37,561 nt of DNA, taken from assembly GCF_000964425.1 (NCBI RefSeq), contig NZ_BANF01000065.1:1-37561 (forward strand). Direction: 5' to 3'. The translations under genes and the position numbers were made by a program. Under the pieces are notes generated by a model that was not told where the DNA came from, searched no databases, and saw nothing but the letters and a program-made list of their open reading frames with translations. The stretch is from Komagataeibacter intermedius TF2 (lineage in GTDB: Bacteria > Pseudomonadota > Alphaproteobacteria > Acetobacterales > Acetobacteraceae). Positions 1-8,475 of this stretch are shown here, piece after piece; positions within the stretch are counted from its first letter, which is position 1, and each line of letters begins with the position of its first letter.

Positions 1-285
1 GGGCAGGGCGAGCATCGTGGCCACGGTGGTCATGGCCATCACGGTCGGAAGCATGGCGGCCACGGCAATCATGGAGAGCAGGGCGGCGATCACCAGAATG
101 GCGGTCCCGGTGGCGAACATGGTGATCGCAGTGGTAAAAATCGCGGCGACCAGAACAATGACCCTGGCGAGCGCGGCAACCGTGATGGCGACAGCCAGAA
201 TGGCAACCGGGGTGAGTACGGCGGTAGTCGTGGCGATGACCGCAATGGTGGCGGCTGGAACCAGAACAGCAGCAGTTCCAACTGA
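1..285 (+). CDS. C-terminal part of a Gly/His/Asn-rich low-complexity protein (5' end outside window)
   Basis: An open frame runs from base 1 to a TGA at 283-285 and gives 94 residues. They are almost entirely Gly, His, Asn, Asp, Arg and Gln, with recurrent HGGHG and HGNHG units in the first third, an Asn/Asp/Gly/Arg-rich middle and an NQNSSSSN-like tail. There is no catalytic motif and no membrane segment in the visible part. A rho-independent terminator starts 20 bases after the stop, which supports this frame over an overlapping open frame that runs through the terminator. The His-rich part could bind metal, but that is inference. I do not recognise a family. The start and any signal peptide lie outside the window. 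Confidence 0.6.
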   Translation, partial: GQGEHRGHGGHGHHGRKHGGHGNHGEQGGDHQNGGPGGEHGDRSGKNRGDQNNDPGERGNRDGDSQNGNRGEYGGSRGDDRNGGGWNQNSSSSN

Positions 286-304
286 TCCCCTCCCTCCAGT
301 AGAA

Positions 305-331
305 GGTCCGGCATATTGCCGGGCCTTTTTT
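305..331 (+). terminator. Rho-independent terminator
   Basis: A 9-bp stem (GGTCCGGCA / TGCCGGGCC, one G-U pair) with a 3-base loop is followed directly by six T residues. It lies just downstream of the stop codon of the Gly/His-rich gene and reads in the same direction. Confidence 0.85.
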
Positions 332-1261
332 GTTTCGGAAGAGATATCCTGTAACTATGACGATAAGCCGCTCCGGGTATAACGCCTTGCTCTGATCGCG
401 ATGGTCGTTTGCGGGAGCAATGTATGAACGTCTCCGTGGCCCATGAATGGTTACGTCATCTATTCCCCATGTCAGGCTGGGGATGCTTCCCGAAGAGAGT
501 GGAAAGAAGAACATCTCCAGTGGAAGTTTTTTCGATGTAATATTCGCTTCTATGTTCGGGGTTGATATACTCAATTCGGGATTACCATTCCCGATAGATC
601 CTGAAATCTCGAAATTTTTTCCGTCTGATTTCTATTGTGAAATCAAAAGAATAGTATTTTAACGTCACTAACGACGGGGCCTAGCTAATCAACAGCTACA
701 TTTCCTGTTTTAATCAAATATTTATGACGTTTTTTATAATATATCAGGTCGTTGACGTGAGTAAATCGACTACGATCAACCAATTTTTCAATCCCATTCG
801 CTCGGGTGGGGAGATTGTGTTGTCGATTTCCTGAGCAGTGACAGTCTGAAAATCAATTATTTCCCTCGCAAAGGCAGCAGTACAATCAGTTATTTTTATT
901 GCTGTAAGTGGAGGGCCGATGCTTGAGGAACTTGTGCGTGCAAGAACAGCATGTGGCCTGAAATCCGACATCGACAATACGTTTTTCTTTGCCCGGAGAC
1001 ACGAGACGTCTGGCCATCGCCATCTCGTGACCGGAAATTATGTCGAAAAAATCGTTATTATGATCGCTGACTGAACCGGCGCACAGCCAAATCACGGAAC
1101 TCAGGCCAATGACGCAATGTTATCTTCTGCTCTGGTCCAGGCTCATTTCTCCGAGAGTTTCGCTTTTCAGTAAACCCGGGGCAGTTCTTTTGTGCACGGC
1201 CCACATGGGACTGTAATCCGGCAAGGATGATCAGAACGCAGGCCTACGTGCACATGTGAAA
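332..1261. other. Long spacer without a convincing gene, AT-richer than its surroundings
   Basis: Only short open frames occur here: 71 codons at 447-662 (+), 77 codons at 744-977 (-), and 51 codons from an ATG at 919 to a TGA at 1074 (+). None has a clear ribosome-binding site, recognisable motif or codon use like the neighbouring genes. The 919-1074 frame can be extended upstream to about 751 only across two in-frame TGA codons. That could mark a decayed gene, but the evidence is weak. No RNA gene or clear repeat was seen. Confidence 0.5.
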
Positions 1262-1867
1262 TCATGGGGAAAGCATAATAGATCCGATCTCATTTCCCGG
1301 TGCGGGAATACAGCTTTTTATACGGGCGTAACTCTCCCTTACGCCATGGACACAGCGTTCAGGATCAAGTCCCGCACAATCAATCGCATTGCGAAATGCC
1401 GTCCACGAGGCCCCGCGCCCCATCGGGTCCGCCGCCAGATGGCGTGCACCAAAACGGGCGCCATATCCCATTTTATCGACAAGCCTGATCAGGATGTTCG
1501 CACCAAGTTTGGACCCTTCGGCCACGTACAGCCACCCCATGGCGGTGGAGGGGTCGGTAATCTCCACAGATGTGCCCGGGGCGGGAAAGGCGATACCCAG
1601 ATCCTGCATATCGGCGCTGACCTGCTGGAACCGGTTTCTTGCCGCAAGGTCCGGCACAATGCCTGCAAGCTGGTCATTATTGTAAAGCGGGTCGAGATCC
1701 CGGTGGAAACGATACTGCATCAGCACAAAGTCCCGATAGCCTGCGGCATCCGTGAACATGCCACGGGACATGACGGTGCGATTGAGATCATCGTGAATCT
1801 GGTGGGTCGCTTCACGCACATGGGATGACAGGGGTGTATGGGCGTTTCCATCATTCAGCAGGGCCAT
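1262..1867 (-). CDS. hmuO: Biliverdin-producing haem oxygenase (HemO/BphO-like)
   Basis: 201 residues, the usual length for bacterial haem oxygenases. These enzymes open haem with O2 and reductant to biliverdin, CO and free iron in the cytoplasm. The N-terminal helix carries REATHQIHDDLN, with His25 in the position of the proximal haem ligand. Residues 111-123 (GWLYVAEGSKLGA) match the glycine-containing distal helix, most like the BphO/PigA branch. The ATG at 1867 has AGGAAG about 5 bases upstream. The gene is divergent from the haem receptor and shares a 188-bp spacer with it, so co-regulation by iron is likely. No phytochrome gene is visible, so iron acquisition is the more likely role. 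The symbol is by context; hemO or bphO could equally be used. Confidence 0.85.
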   Translation of the reverse strand: MALLNDGNAHTPLSSHVREATHQIHDDLNRTVMSRGMFTDAAGYRDFVLMQYRFHRDLDPLYNNDQLAGIVPDLAARNRFQQVSADMQDLGIAFPAPGTSVEITDPSTAMGWLYVAEGSKLGANILIRLVDKMGYGARFGARHLAADPMGRGASWTAFRNAIDCAGLDPERCVHGVRESYARIKSCIPAPGNEIGSIMLSP

Positions 1868-2028
1868 GTTTTCTTCCTGTTACAATTTTATACTTAACAG
1901 ATAGGGGCCTGATTCTTGTCCTTGATATGAACCGGCCGCAGTAATCTGGCACTTTTTACGAATAATGCAACTAAGAATCAGGCGCAACAAATTCCTTGCT
2001 GCGGCCCGGTCCATATGGGTATCGTTAT

Positions 2029-2047
2029 GCTAATGATTCTCATTATC
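2029..2047 (+). promoter_or_regulatory. Fur box upstream of the haem-uptake operon
   Basis: The 19 bases GCTAATGATTCTCATTATC match 16 of 19 positions of the classical Fur-box consensus. They contain a perfect dyad, TAATGA-TTC-TCATTA. The site ends only 8 bases before the annotated receptor ATG, so bound Fur would cover the transcript start or ribosome-loading region. Iron-dependent repression of the operon, and possibly of the divergent haem oxygenase, follows by inference. Confidence 0.8.
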
Positions 2048-2055
2048 GTTGGTGA

Positions 2056-4380
2056 ATGATGAACAAGACCCCCCTCGTGCAACGGCCAGCGTGCCGTTAC
2101 CGCATGCTGGCCACCACGGCCCTGGCCTGTCTCTGGCTGTCCCCCGCATTCGCCGCACCACTGGCAACGCAAACGGCCCCATCGCCCAAAACGGCCGGAA
2201 AACAGGCCTCTGCCCCGGCCCAGGTTTCCCTGTCACCCGAAGCCCCCATCAGGCTTTCCCCCGTCAAGGTGCAGGGCAGCAGGGACATCATTGACCTGAT
2301 GAAATTCGATCCTGACAAGGATCATAGCGAAGTGGGCAAACCGGCGGTCCTGACCACCACCACAACCTACAAAACCTTCCGTGACCGGCAGATTGACAGT
2401 CTGGAAGATTACTCGCGGCGTGTGGATGCCGCTGTAAATTACAGTAATGGAAATTCCAGCATCAATATCCGTGGTCTGGACCAGAACCGGATCCTGACGA
2501 CGATTGACGGCGTGCGCATGCCATGGGCGAACGATGGCGCCTATGCCGGCAGCTTCAATACCGCGCAGGGCGGGGTAGGGGACTTCGACTTCAATTCGCT
2601 GGGGGCGATTGACGTGGTCAAAAGTGCGGATTCAAGTTTTTTCGGCACCGGGTCACTGGGCGGCGTGATTGCCCTGCGCACGCTGGACCCTGAAGACATC
2701 CTCAAGCCCGGTAAAAACTTCGGCGGCCTGACCAAGCTGACCTATAATGGCGCAAGCGAGGCCGCGCTGCTCAACCAGGCTTTTGCGGCGCGTTACAAGA
2801 ACACTGTGTTCCTGTTGCAGGGCGGCTACCAGAATGGCAGCGAAACCGGCAACCGTGGTGACATAGGCGGCTATGGCCGGACCCGGACAATGAAAGATCC
2901 TGCTTCCTATCAGGTCGGCAATTTTCTGGGCAAGGTCCGGCATTATTTTGCCGGCGGCCACAGAATCGGCCTGACGGGGGAATGGTATGACCGCAATTAT
3001 AACGAGGAAACCAAAACTTCCGAAACCACGGCAACCGACCGCTACTATACCCGCAGCGAAAACCAGCGCTCCCGCGTATCGGCCAATTACGACTATCAGG
3101 CCGACAGCCCGACGGCCCTGTTCAGCGAGGCGCATTTCCTAGCCTACTGGCAGAGCATAAAGACCGATACCGACATCACCAACCGGGATTCCGCCAACGC
3201 CTCGACCTATACCCATGAACATCTGAGCCTGCCCGTGCAGTCCTATGGTGTTACCGGGTCAGCCACAAACAACATCTTTACCGGCCCGCTGCACCACAAG
3301 ATCACCTATGGCGGCGAAGTCTTCCTGACCGATACCTACCAGACCCAGACCGGCCAGCAGGCGGTCTCCAGCCCCTACCTGCATGACAATTTCTCCGATA
3401 TGCCCAAGGTTCATGGCACGGATATGGGGGCCATCGTTCAGGACCGCATTGGCATCGGCCGCAATGAGTGGTTCCATATCACGCCGGGCTTCCGCTTCGA
3501 TTATTTCCAGCGTGACCCGCACAATACTACATCCTACATGGCGAATGCGGGCTATAGTGGCCTGCCACACGGTGCCCATGGCTCGCACTTCTCACCCAAG
3601 GTGCTGGTGGAAGCGCGCGTAGCCCATGACCTGACCCTGTATGGACAGTATTCCGAAGCCTACCGCGCGCCATCGGCCACGGAAGAATACCTGAACTACA
3701 GCACCCCGCCATTCTATCAGGTCAGCGGCAACCCCAACCTCAAGCCTGAAAGCAGCAGGGGATGGGAAGTGGGTATGAAATACGGAAATTCCGAACGTGG
3801 GGCCAATATTTCGTTCTATGATAACCACTACAACAACTTCATAGACATGGAAGGGGTCAGTGGCTGCTCGGGGTATTACCTGTGTTATGGCTACACCAAC
3901 CTGGCGCATGTGCGCATCTATGGCGTGGAGGCAAGTGTAAACTGGGCGTTTGACCGGCACTGGCACGCATGGGGTTCGTTTGCCTATGCCGATGGGCGCG
4001 ATACCGACATGAACTTCCACCTCAGTTCGGTCGCACCCTTCCGCGGGATCATCGGCTTTGGCTACAAGAGGGATAACTGGGGCACCGACCTGTCGGGCAC
4101 ATTCGCCACATCGCGTGATGACGCCAAATACCTGACCACCACGGGATCGTTACAGAACCAGTGGAAAACGCCCGGTTACGTCATTTTTGACCTGACGGGC
4201 TGGTACAGCCCGACATTCTACCGCCCGCTGCGCATACAGGCAGGGATGTACAACATCTTTGACAAGGCTTATTACAACGCCGCCTCGCTGCCCTATGGCC
4301 AGTCATCCAGTTCCCTTTCGGAGCGGTATTACACGCAGCCCGGCCGCTCCTTCAAGGTAACCGCAAGGATCGAGTTCTGA
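2056..4380 (+). CDS. hmuR: TonB-dependent outer-membrane haem/haemoglobin receptor
   Basis: 774 residues. A basic n-region and hydrophobic stretch end at a likely signal-peptidase site (SPAFA-AP, about residue 33). An N-terminal plug follows (including SINIRGLDQNRILTTIDGVR), then a long beta-barrel ending in Phe (ARIEF). The barrel has a FRAP-type box (AYRAPSATEEY, about residue 535) and an NPNL box (GNPNLKPE, about 558), as in the haemoglobin/transferrin/lactoferrin receptor family. The His usually found between these boxes in haem receptors is missing; Tyr is abundant instead. The start is uncertain: ATGs at 2056 and 2059 have only GGTGA close upstream, and both abut the Fur box. The gene overlaps hmuT by one base (TGATG). 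Energy would come from a TonB system encoded elsewhere. Confidence 0.9.
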   Translation: MMNKTPLVQRPACRYRMLATTALACLWLSPAFAAPLATQTAPSPKTAGKQASAPAQVSLSPEAPIRLSPVKVQGSRDIIDLMKFDPDKDHSEVGKPAVLTTTTTYKTFRDRQIDSLEDYSRRVDAAVNYSNGNSSINIRGLDQNRILTTIDGVRMPWANDGAYAGSFNTAQGGVGDFDFNSLGAIDVVKSADSSFFGTGSLGGVIALRTLDPEDILKPGKNFGGLTKLTYNGASEAALLNQAFAARYKNTVFLLQGGYQNGSETGNRGDIGGYGRTRTMKDPASYQVGNFLGKVRHYFAGGHRIGLTGEWYDRNYNEETKTSETTATDRYYTRSENQRSRVSANYDYQADSPTALFSEAHFLAYWQSIKTDTDITNRDSANASTYTHEHLSLPVQSYGVTGSATNNIFTGPLHHKITYGGEVFLTDTYQTQTGQQAVSSPYLHDNFSDMPKVHGTDMGAIVQDRIGIGRNEWFHITPGFRFDYFQRDPHNTTSYMANAGYSGLPHGAHGSHFSPKVLVEARVAHDLTLYGQYSEAYRAPSATEEYLNYSTPPFYQVSGNPNLKPESSRGWEVGMKYGNSERGANISFYDNHYNNFIDMEGVSGCSGYYLCYGYTNLAHVRIYGVEASVNWAFDRHWHAWGSFAYADGRDTDMNFHLSSVAPFRGIIGFGYKRDNWGTDLSGTFATSRDDAKYLTTTGSLQNQWKTPGYVIFDLTGWYSPTFYRPLRIQAGMYNIFDKAYYNAASLPYGQSSSSLSERYYTQPGRSFKVTARIEF

Positions 4381-5309
4381 TGGCGGATAAACCAGTAAGC
4401 CCCGGCCGGATGGAAATGGGGCGGCGACTGTTTTCCTGCCTGCTGGCGGGCGGGCTGATGGCCGTGCCACGCACCGGTTGGGGTGCCGGGGATGGCATGG
4501 TCACCGATTGCCGGGGGCGGCAGGTAAAAATCGGCCCCGCAAGGCGGATTGCCAGTATCGGCGGCACCATTACCGAAACACTTTACGCACTGGGTGCGGA
4601 TTCACGTATTATCGCAGTCGATATTACCTCCACATGGCCCGAACAGGCCCTGCGCGAGAAGAAATCCGTGGGCTACATGCGCGCCCTGTCCGCCGAAGGC
4701 ATTCTCTCGCTCCGGCCTGACCTGATCCTGGCCATGAATGATTGCGGACCACCGCCGGTTCTGGCGCAGTTGATGGCGTCCGACGTGCCGGTCGTGTTTG
4801 TTGATGCCACACCATCCGAGACTGCCATTGTAGCCCGCACGCGCTTCCTGGCCGGATTGCTGCAGGCGGAAGCGGCGGGGGACCGGCTTTGTGCCGACAT
4901 ATCGCAGCGTTTTGACATACTGGCGCAGTGGCGCGCGACACATCCCGCAACAGGGCGGGTGCTGTTCATCATGCGCATGAGCAACAACCGCCCGATGGTG
5001 GCGGGCACGGGTACGGCGGCGGATGCCGTGATCCGCCTTGCCGGTGGCACCAATCCCGCAACGTTTGAAGGCTACAGGATACTCGATCAGGAAGCCCTGA
5101 TCGGCCTGCAGCCCGATGCGGTCCTGACCATGGCGCAGGATGCCCCGCAGGTCCGCGCGGCCCTGCTTGGCAATGCGGGTTTCCAGTTGACCCCGGCAGG
5201 CAGAAATCAGGCCATCATCGCCATGGAAGGCGAACGCCTGCTGGGCTTTGGCCCCCGCACGCCCGACGCGGCGCTGGAACTGGCCCGTCGCCTGGGCACG
5301 CCCGCATGA
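4380..5309 (+). CDS. hmuT: Periplasmic haem-binding protein of the haem ABC transporter
   Basis: 309 residues with a twin-Arg-containing N-terminus and a hydrophobic segment (about residues 17-36) consistent with export. The fold is the cluster-III binding-protein type, with RIASIGGTITETLYALG near the N-terminus. Residues 98-106 (GYMRALSAE) contain Tyr99, which corresponds to the axial haem-ligand Tyr of the PhuT/ShuT/HmuT family. The protein would carry haem from the outer-membrane receptor to the HmuUV permease. Its start overlaps the receptor stop by one base and its end overlaps hmuU by four, indicating translational coupling within one operon. Confidence 0.9.
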   Translation: MADKPVSPGRMEMGRRLFSCLLAGGLMAVPRTGWGAGDGMVTDCRGRQVKIGPARRIASIGGTITETLYALGADSRIIAVDITSTWPEQALREKKSVGYMRALSAEGILSLRPDLILAMNDCGPPPVLAQLMASDVPVVFVDATPSETAIVARTRFLAGLLQAEAAGDRLCADISQRFDILAQWRATHPATGRVLFIMRMSNNRPMVAGTGTAADAVIRLAGGTNPATFEGYRILDQEALIGLQPDAVLTMAQDAPQVRAALLGNAGFQLTPAGRNQAIIAMEGERLLGFGPRTPDAALELARRLGTPA

Positions 5310-6328
5310 TGCGCGAAAGATCGCGCGCACCCTGGCTGTTCGGCCTGCTGTCGATCCTGCTGGTACTGACCATGCTGCTGGCCCTTGATATGGGGGCCAC
5401 GACAGTGCACCTGCGCGACCTGTGGCACCCCGCCGGGGCGGAAGGACAGATGACCCGACTGGTGCTCAGGGATATTCGCGGCCCGCGCATCGTCATGGCC
5501 TGCCTGACCGGGGCGGCGCTGGCGGTGGCCGGTACGATCATGCAGGGGCTGTTCCGCAACCCGCTGGCTGATCCGGGGCTGGCGGGGGTCTCCTCTGCCG
5601 CAGCACTTGCGACCGCGTGCATCATCGTACTGGGCGGCACGTGGCAATGGACGGCGGCACTGGGTATGTGGACAGTGCCATGCGCGGGCATTGCGGGCAG
5701 TTTTGCAGGCATGGGGCTGCTCTATCTTTTTGCCACGCGTGGGGGCGTGACATCCATTACCGCCATGCTGCTGGCTGGCGTGGCCTTCGGGGCGTTCTCC
5801 GGCGCGCTGACCGGCATCCTGATCTTCCGGGCCAATGACACGGCGCTGCGTGACCTGACATTCTGGACAATGGGCAGTTTTTCGGGTGCGACGTGGCGCG
5901 GTGTTGGCCTGCTGGTGCCGTTCCTGCTGGTGGCCGGTGGCCTTGCGGCCTATCTGGCAACACCACTGAACGCCATGCTGCTCAATGAACGGAATGCCCA
6001 TCTGATGGGCTATCCGGTTGAGAGGATCAAAAGCCTGTCGATGCTGGCGGTGGCCTGCGCCACGGGGCCGAGCGTATCGCTGGTGGGGGCAATCGGCTTT
6101 GTGGGGGTGGTCGTGCCGCATCTGGTGCGGCTTATGGTGGGGCCGGACCACAGGATCGTGCTGCCCGCCAGCGCCGTTCTGGGCGCCACGCTGCTGACCG
6201 GCGCCGACATGATGGCCCGCACGCTGGCCAGCCCGGCGGAAATACCGGTCGGCATCGTGACCGCGCTGCTGGGCACGCCGGCTTTTGTCTGGCTGCTGGC
6301 ACGCAGCCACCGCACGGGTATCGCCTGA
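5306..6328 (+). CDS. hmuU: Haem ABC transporter permease (FecCD/BtuC family)
   Basis: 340 residues, mostly hydrophobic, fitting the ten-helix BtuC/FecCD fold. Family hallmarks are visible: RGPRIVMACLTGAALAVAG near residue 50, FRNPLADPGLAGVSSAAAL near residue 75, and GAIGFVGVVVPHLVRLMVG near residue 250, the last including the loop that contacts the ATPase. It moves haem across the inner membrane as a homodimer with HmuV. The ATG at 5306 overlaps the hmuT stop (ATGATG); a second ATG at 5309 is also possible. The stop overlaps the hmuV ATG by one base. Confidence 0.92.
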   Translation: MMRERSRAPWLFGLLSILLVLTMLLALDMGATTVHLRDLWHPAGAEGQMTRLVLRDIRGPRIVMACLTGAALAVAGTIMQGLFRNPLADPGLAGVSSAAALATACIIVLGGTWQWTAALGMWTVPCAGIAGSFAGMGLLYLFATRGGVTSITAMLLAGVAFGAFSGALTGILIFRANDTALRDLTFWTMGSFSGATWRGVGLLVPFLLVAGGLAAYLATPLNAMLLNERNAHLMGYPVERIKSLSMLAVACATGPSVSLVGAIGFVGVVVPHLVRLMVGPDHRIVLPASAVLGATLLTGADMMARTLASPAEIPVGIVTALLGTPAFVWLLARSHRTGIA

Positions 6329-7158
6329 TGGGTCTGGAATTACGGCACGCAACATGGCGGCAGGGTGGCCGCGAAATCCTGCGTGACATGACCCTGTCCC
6401 TGCGCAGGGGACAGGTCACGGCGATCATCGGCCCCAATGGCGCGGGCAAGAGTTCCCTGCTGCACCTTGCCAGTGGGCTGTGCCCCCCAACAGGGGGAGA
6501 CGTACTACTGGATGGCAGACCGATCGCGGCCATGTCACCCCGGTATCTTGCCGCCCACCGCGCCATGCTGACGCAGGAAAGCGAAGGGGCAGGACAGTTT
6601 CTGGTGCGCCAGATGGTCATGATGGGGGCAGGGATGGCAGCCCATGGTCCTGATATGGCCCGGCAGGCTGCCCTGGCCGATGCGCTGGTGCGGCAGGTCG
6701 GGCTGGAACGCTTTGCCGGGCGACAGATGATGACCCTGTCTGGCGGTGAACGCCAGCGTGCCCATCTTGCCCGTGTGCTGATGCAGCTTGAGGTTGCCAT
6801 GGCGTGCGGAACCGCCCCCGGTTTCCTCCTGCTTGATGAACCGATTTCCGCCCAGGACCCGGCCCATCAGGCGCTTGTCCTGCAACTGGCGCGCCGGCAT
6901 GCGGACCAGGGCGGTGGCGTGGCGATCATATTGCATGACCTGAACTGGGCCGCCGCCTGCGCCGACCATCTGGTCGTGATCCGGCAGGGGGCAGTGCATG
7001 CGCAGGGACCACCAGGGTCCGTCCTGACACAGGATCTGGCCTGCACCGTTTTCGGCCTGACGGCGGGATGCGTTCACCTGCATGGCGCAACAGGCCGTCC
7101 CTTCATCCTGCCGCATGAAATACTCCATAAGGAAAAAGACCCATGTATATCGCCATGA
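6328..7158 (+). CDS. hmuV: Haem ABC transporter ATP-binding protein
   Basis: 276 residues with all ABC ATPase motifs: Walker A GPNGAGKSSLL, Q-loop region around LTQESEGAG, signature LSGGERQRAHLARVL, Walker B FLLLDEPISAQD and H-loop ILHDLNWA. The length and the insertion before Walker B fit HmuV/BhuV proteins. It powers haem import with HmuU. The gene overlaps hmuU by one base. Its 3' end overlaps the next gene by 16 bases, so the downstream monooxygenase is translated from within it. Confidence 0.92.
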   Translation: MGLELRHATWRQGGREILRDMTLSLRRGQVTAIIGPNGAGKSSLLHLASGLCPPTGGDVLLDGRPIAAMSPRYLAAHRAMLTQESEGAGQFLVRQMVMMGAGMAAHGPDMARQAALADALVRQVGLERFAGRQMMTLSGGERQRAHLARVLMQLEVAMACGTAPGFLLLDEPISAQDPAHQALVLQLARRHADQGGGVAIILHDLNWAAACADHLVVIRQGAVHAQGPPGSVLTQDLACTVFGLTAGCVHLHGATGRPFILPHEILHKEKDPCISP

Positions 7159-7463
7159 ACCGCTTCCGCGTAAAACCCGACTGCGTTGCGGAATTTGAAC
7201 AGCGCTGGCTGGACCGCGACGTGCTGCTCACAACCGTGCCCGGTTTTGTCAGTTTCCAGTTCCTGCGCGGACCGGTGCATGAGGACCACGTCCTTTATGC
7301 CTCCCATACCGTATGGGCCTCCCGTGACGCATTTGCCGCGTGGACGCAGTCCGAACAGTTCCGCAAGGCCCATGCCCAGGCAGGGAAGGGCGGGAGCCTG
7401 ACGATTGCCCCCCCGGTATTCGAGGGCTTTGATGTCGTTCAGGATATTGCGGGTCAGGGCTAA
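7143..7463 (+). CDS. hmuQ: IsdG/HmuQ-type haem-degrading monooxygenase (ABM fold)
   Basis: 106 residues, the size of a single antibiotic-biosynthesis-monooxygenase domain. The catalytic triad of IsdG-type haem oxygenases is preserved at the expected spacing: Asn6 (MYIAMNRF), Trp67 and His77 (AAWTQSEQFRKAH). GFVSFQFLRG corresponds to the conserved central strand. Such enzymes cleave haem to release iron, with products differing from those of classical haem oxygenase. It is the last gene of the haem operon and overlaps hmuV, with AAGGA about 9 bases before the ATG. In rhizobia the HmuQ homologue occupies a comparable haem-uptake context. With the divergent haem oxygenase this locus carries two unrelated haem-degrading enzymes. 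Confidence 0.85.
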   Translation: MYIAMNRFRVKPDCVAEFEQRWLDRDVLLTTVPGFVSFQFLRGPVHEDHVLYASHTVWASRDAFAAWTQSEQFRKAHAQAGKGGSLTIAPPVFEGFDVVQDIAGQG

Positions 7464-7491
7464 AACGATAGGGCAGCTCATGTGGCCGGTG

Positions 7492-7521
7492 ACCCATGGT
7501 GATCATTTTACCACCATGGGT
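7492..7521. terminator. Perfect 10-bp stem-loop between convergent genes
   Basis: ACCCATGGTG and CACCATGGGT form a perfect 10-bp stem around a 10-base loop. The element lies 29 bases after the haem-operon stop, between it and the convergent hydrolase pseudogene. There is no T-tract on either strand, so it may act as a weak or bidirectional terminator or as an mRNA 3' end stabiliser. Confidence 0.55.
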
Positions 7522-7545
7522 CCGAACAAGGCCGTGCGGGCAGGC

Positions 7546-8369
7546 TTACGCCTTTGACTGCCTGAACAGCCAGTCCCTTGCAGCCTTGATATAAAAAAAC
7601 TTACGCGCCGACCCCATATGATCAACCCCGTCAAACGTCAGGAAAGTGACATTGGCGTCCTTATGAAAGATAGCCGTTGACCTGATCCGTCAGCTTCTGC
7701 TGACGATCGACAGGAAAGATGAGGGCAGGGTCAAGCTGTTCCTTCGGGCGCACGACCGTGCCACCGGCCTTTTTCCATACCGGCACGCATTTCTCATTCC
7801 ATGGCGTCGCCTTGTCGTCTTCCGAACCGGTAATGATCAGGATTTTCTGTCTGGCAAGGGAGATGACATTGGCCGGGCGCTGCTGGCCCGCGATGATCAG
7901 CCCCGCAGCAAAGGTTTCGGGATGTCTGGCCATCAGCCACACCGATGTCATGGCCCCCATGGACCATGCCGGTGCAGTAAACCCGTTTGGGGTCAATCTT
8001 CAGCACCTTGTCAGAGCGATCCGACCGATTGGGATTGCCATAATTCCATGTGTTGCCGAGCAGGAATTCAACCAGCCGGTAGGTATTCTCCACGTCCGAT
8101 GTATGTTCCCAGTAATCGTTCATGGTCGTGCGCTCGTAGCGTGGGGTAATGACCACGCATTCATGCCGGTCCTGCTCTTCGGGCAGGCTCCAGATACTGG
8201 CGATGCACTGTTCGGTCAGCGTCTGGGCGCAGGTGCCATCGGGGCTGGTACCCGAATGCGTAACGGCCAGAACAAGAGGGTAGGTCCGGTTCTCGCCCCC
8301 TTCCGCCAGAAAATATTTCGGCAGGTAAATGCTGTATTCAAGCCATGCGGAACGCGTATTATCATACAT
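7546..8369 (-). pseudogene. Frameshifted alpha/beta hydrolase (predicted peptidase/esterase, PHB-depolymerase-like)
   Basis: Three successive minus-strand frames reconstruct one protein of about 274 codons. Segment 1 (8369 to about 7967) starts MYDNTRSAWLEYSIYLP and ends at KRVYCTG. Segment 2 (about 7967 to 7675) continues WSMGAMTSVWLMARHPETF. Segment 3 (about 7675 to 7546) continues AIFHKDANVTFLTFDG to DWLFRQSKA and a TAA. Joined, they give the nucleophile elbow G-W-S-M-G and a late Asp-His region (DGVDHMGS), as expected for a serine hydrolase. Each junction is explained by one extra base, and the total length (824 bp) fits two +1 insertions. The first lies inside the elbow, so no active product is expected. 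The N-terminus may also be damaged, because the preceding codons fit another frame. Sequencing error cannot be excluded. Confidence 0.8.
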
Positions 8370-8475
8370 CGCTCTTTGGGTTGTTCTTCGGTCAGGGACA
8401 GATATGATCTGTGCATATTATTTTAACTATATAAAAATATTATATAAATCATAACCTGTAATCACAGTGCCTGTC

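Noticed and set aside
447-662. 71-codon open frame in the left spacer
   Set aside because: No ribosome-binding site, no motif, and AT-biased composition unlike neighbouring genes.
751-1074. Possible decayed gene in one plus-strand frame with two in-frame TGA codons
   Set aside because: No recognised family; an open stretch of 75 codons is expected by chance in DNA this AT-rich.
1930-1980. Second Fur box for the haem oxygenase
   Set aside because: AATAATGCAACTAAGAATC has only partial matches and a poor dyad compared with the clear box at 2029-2047.
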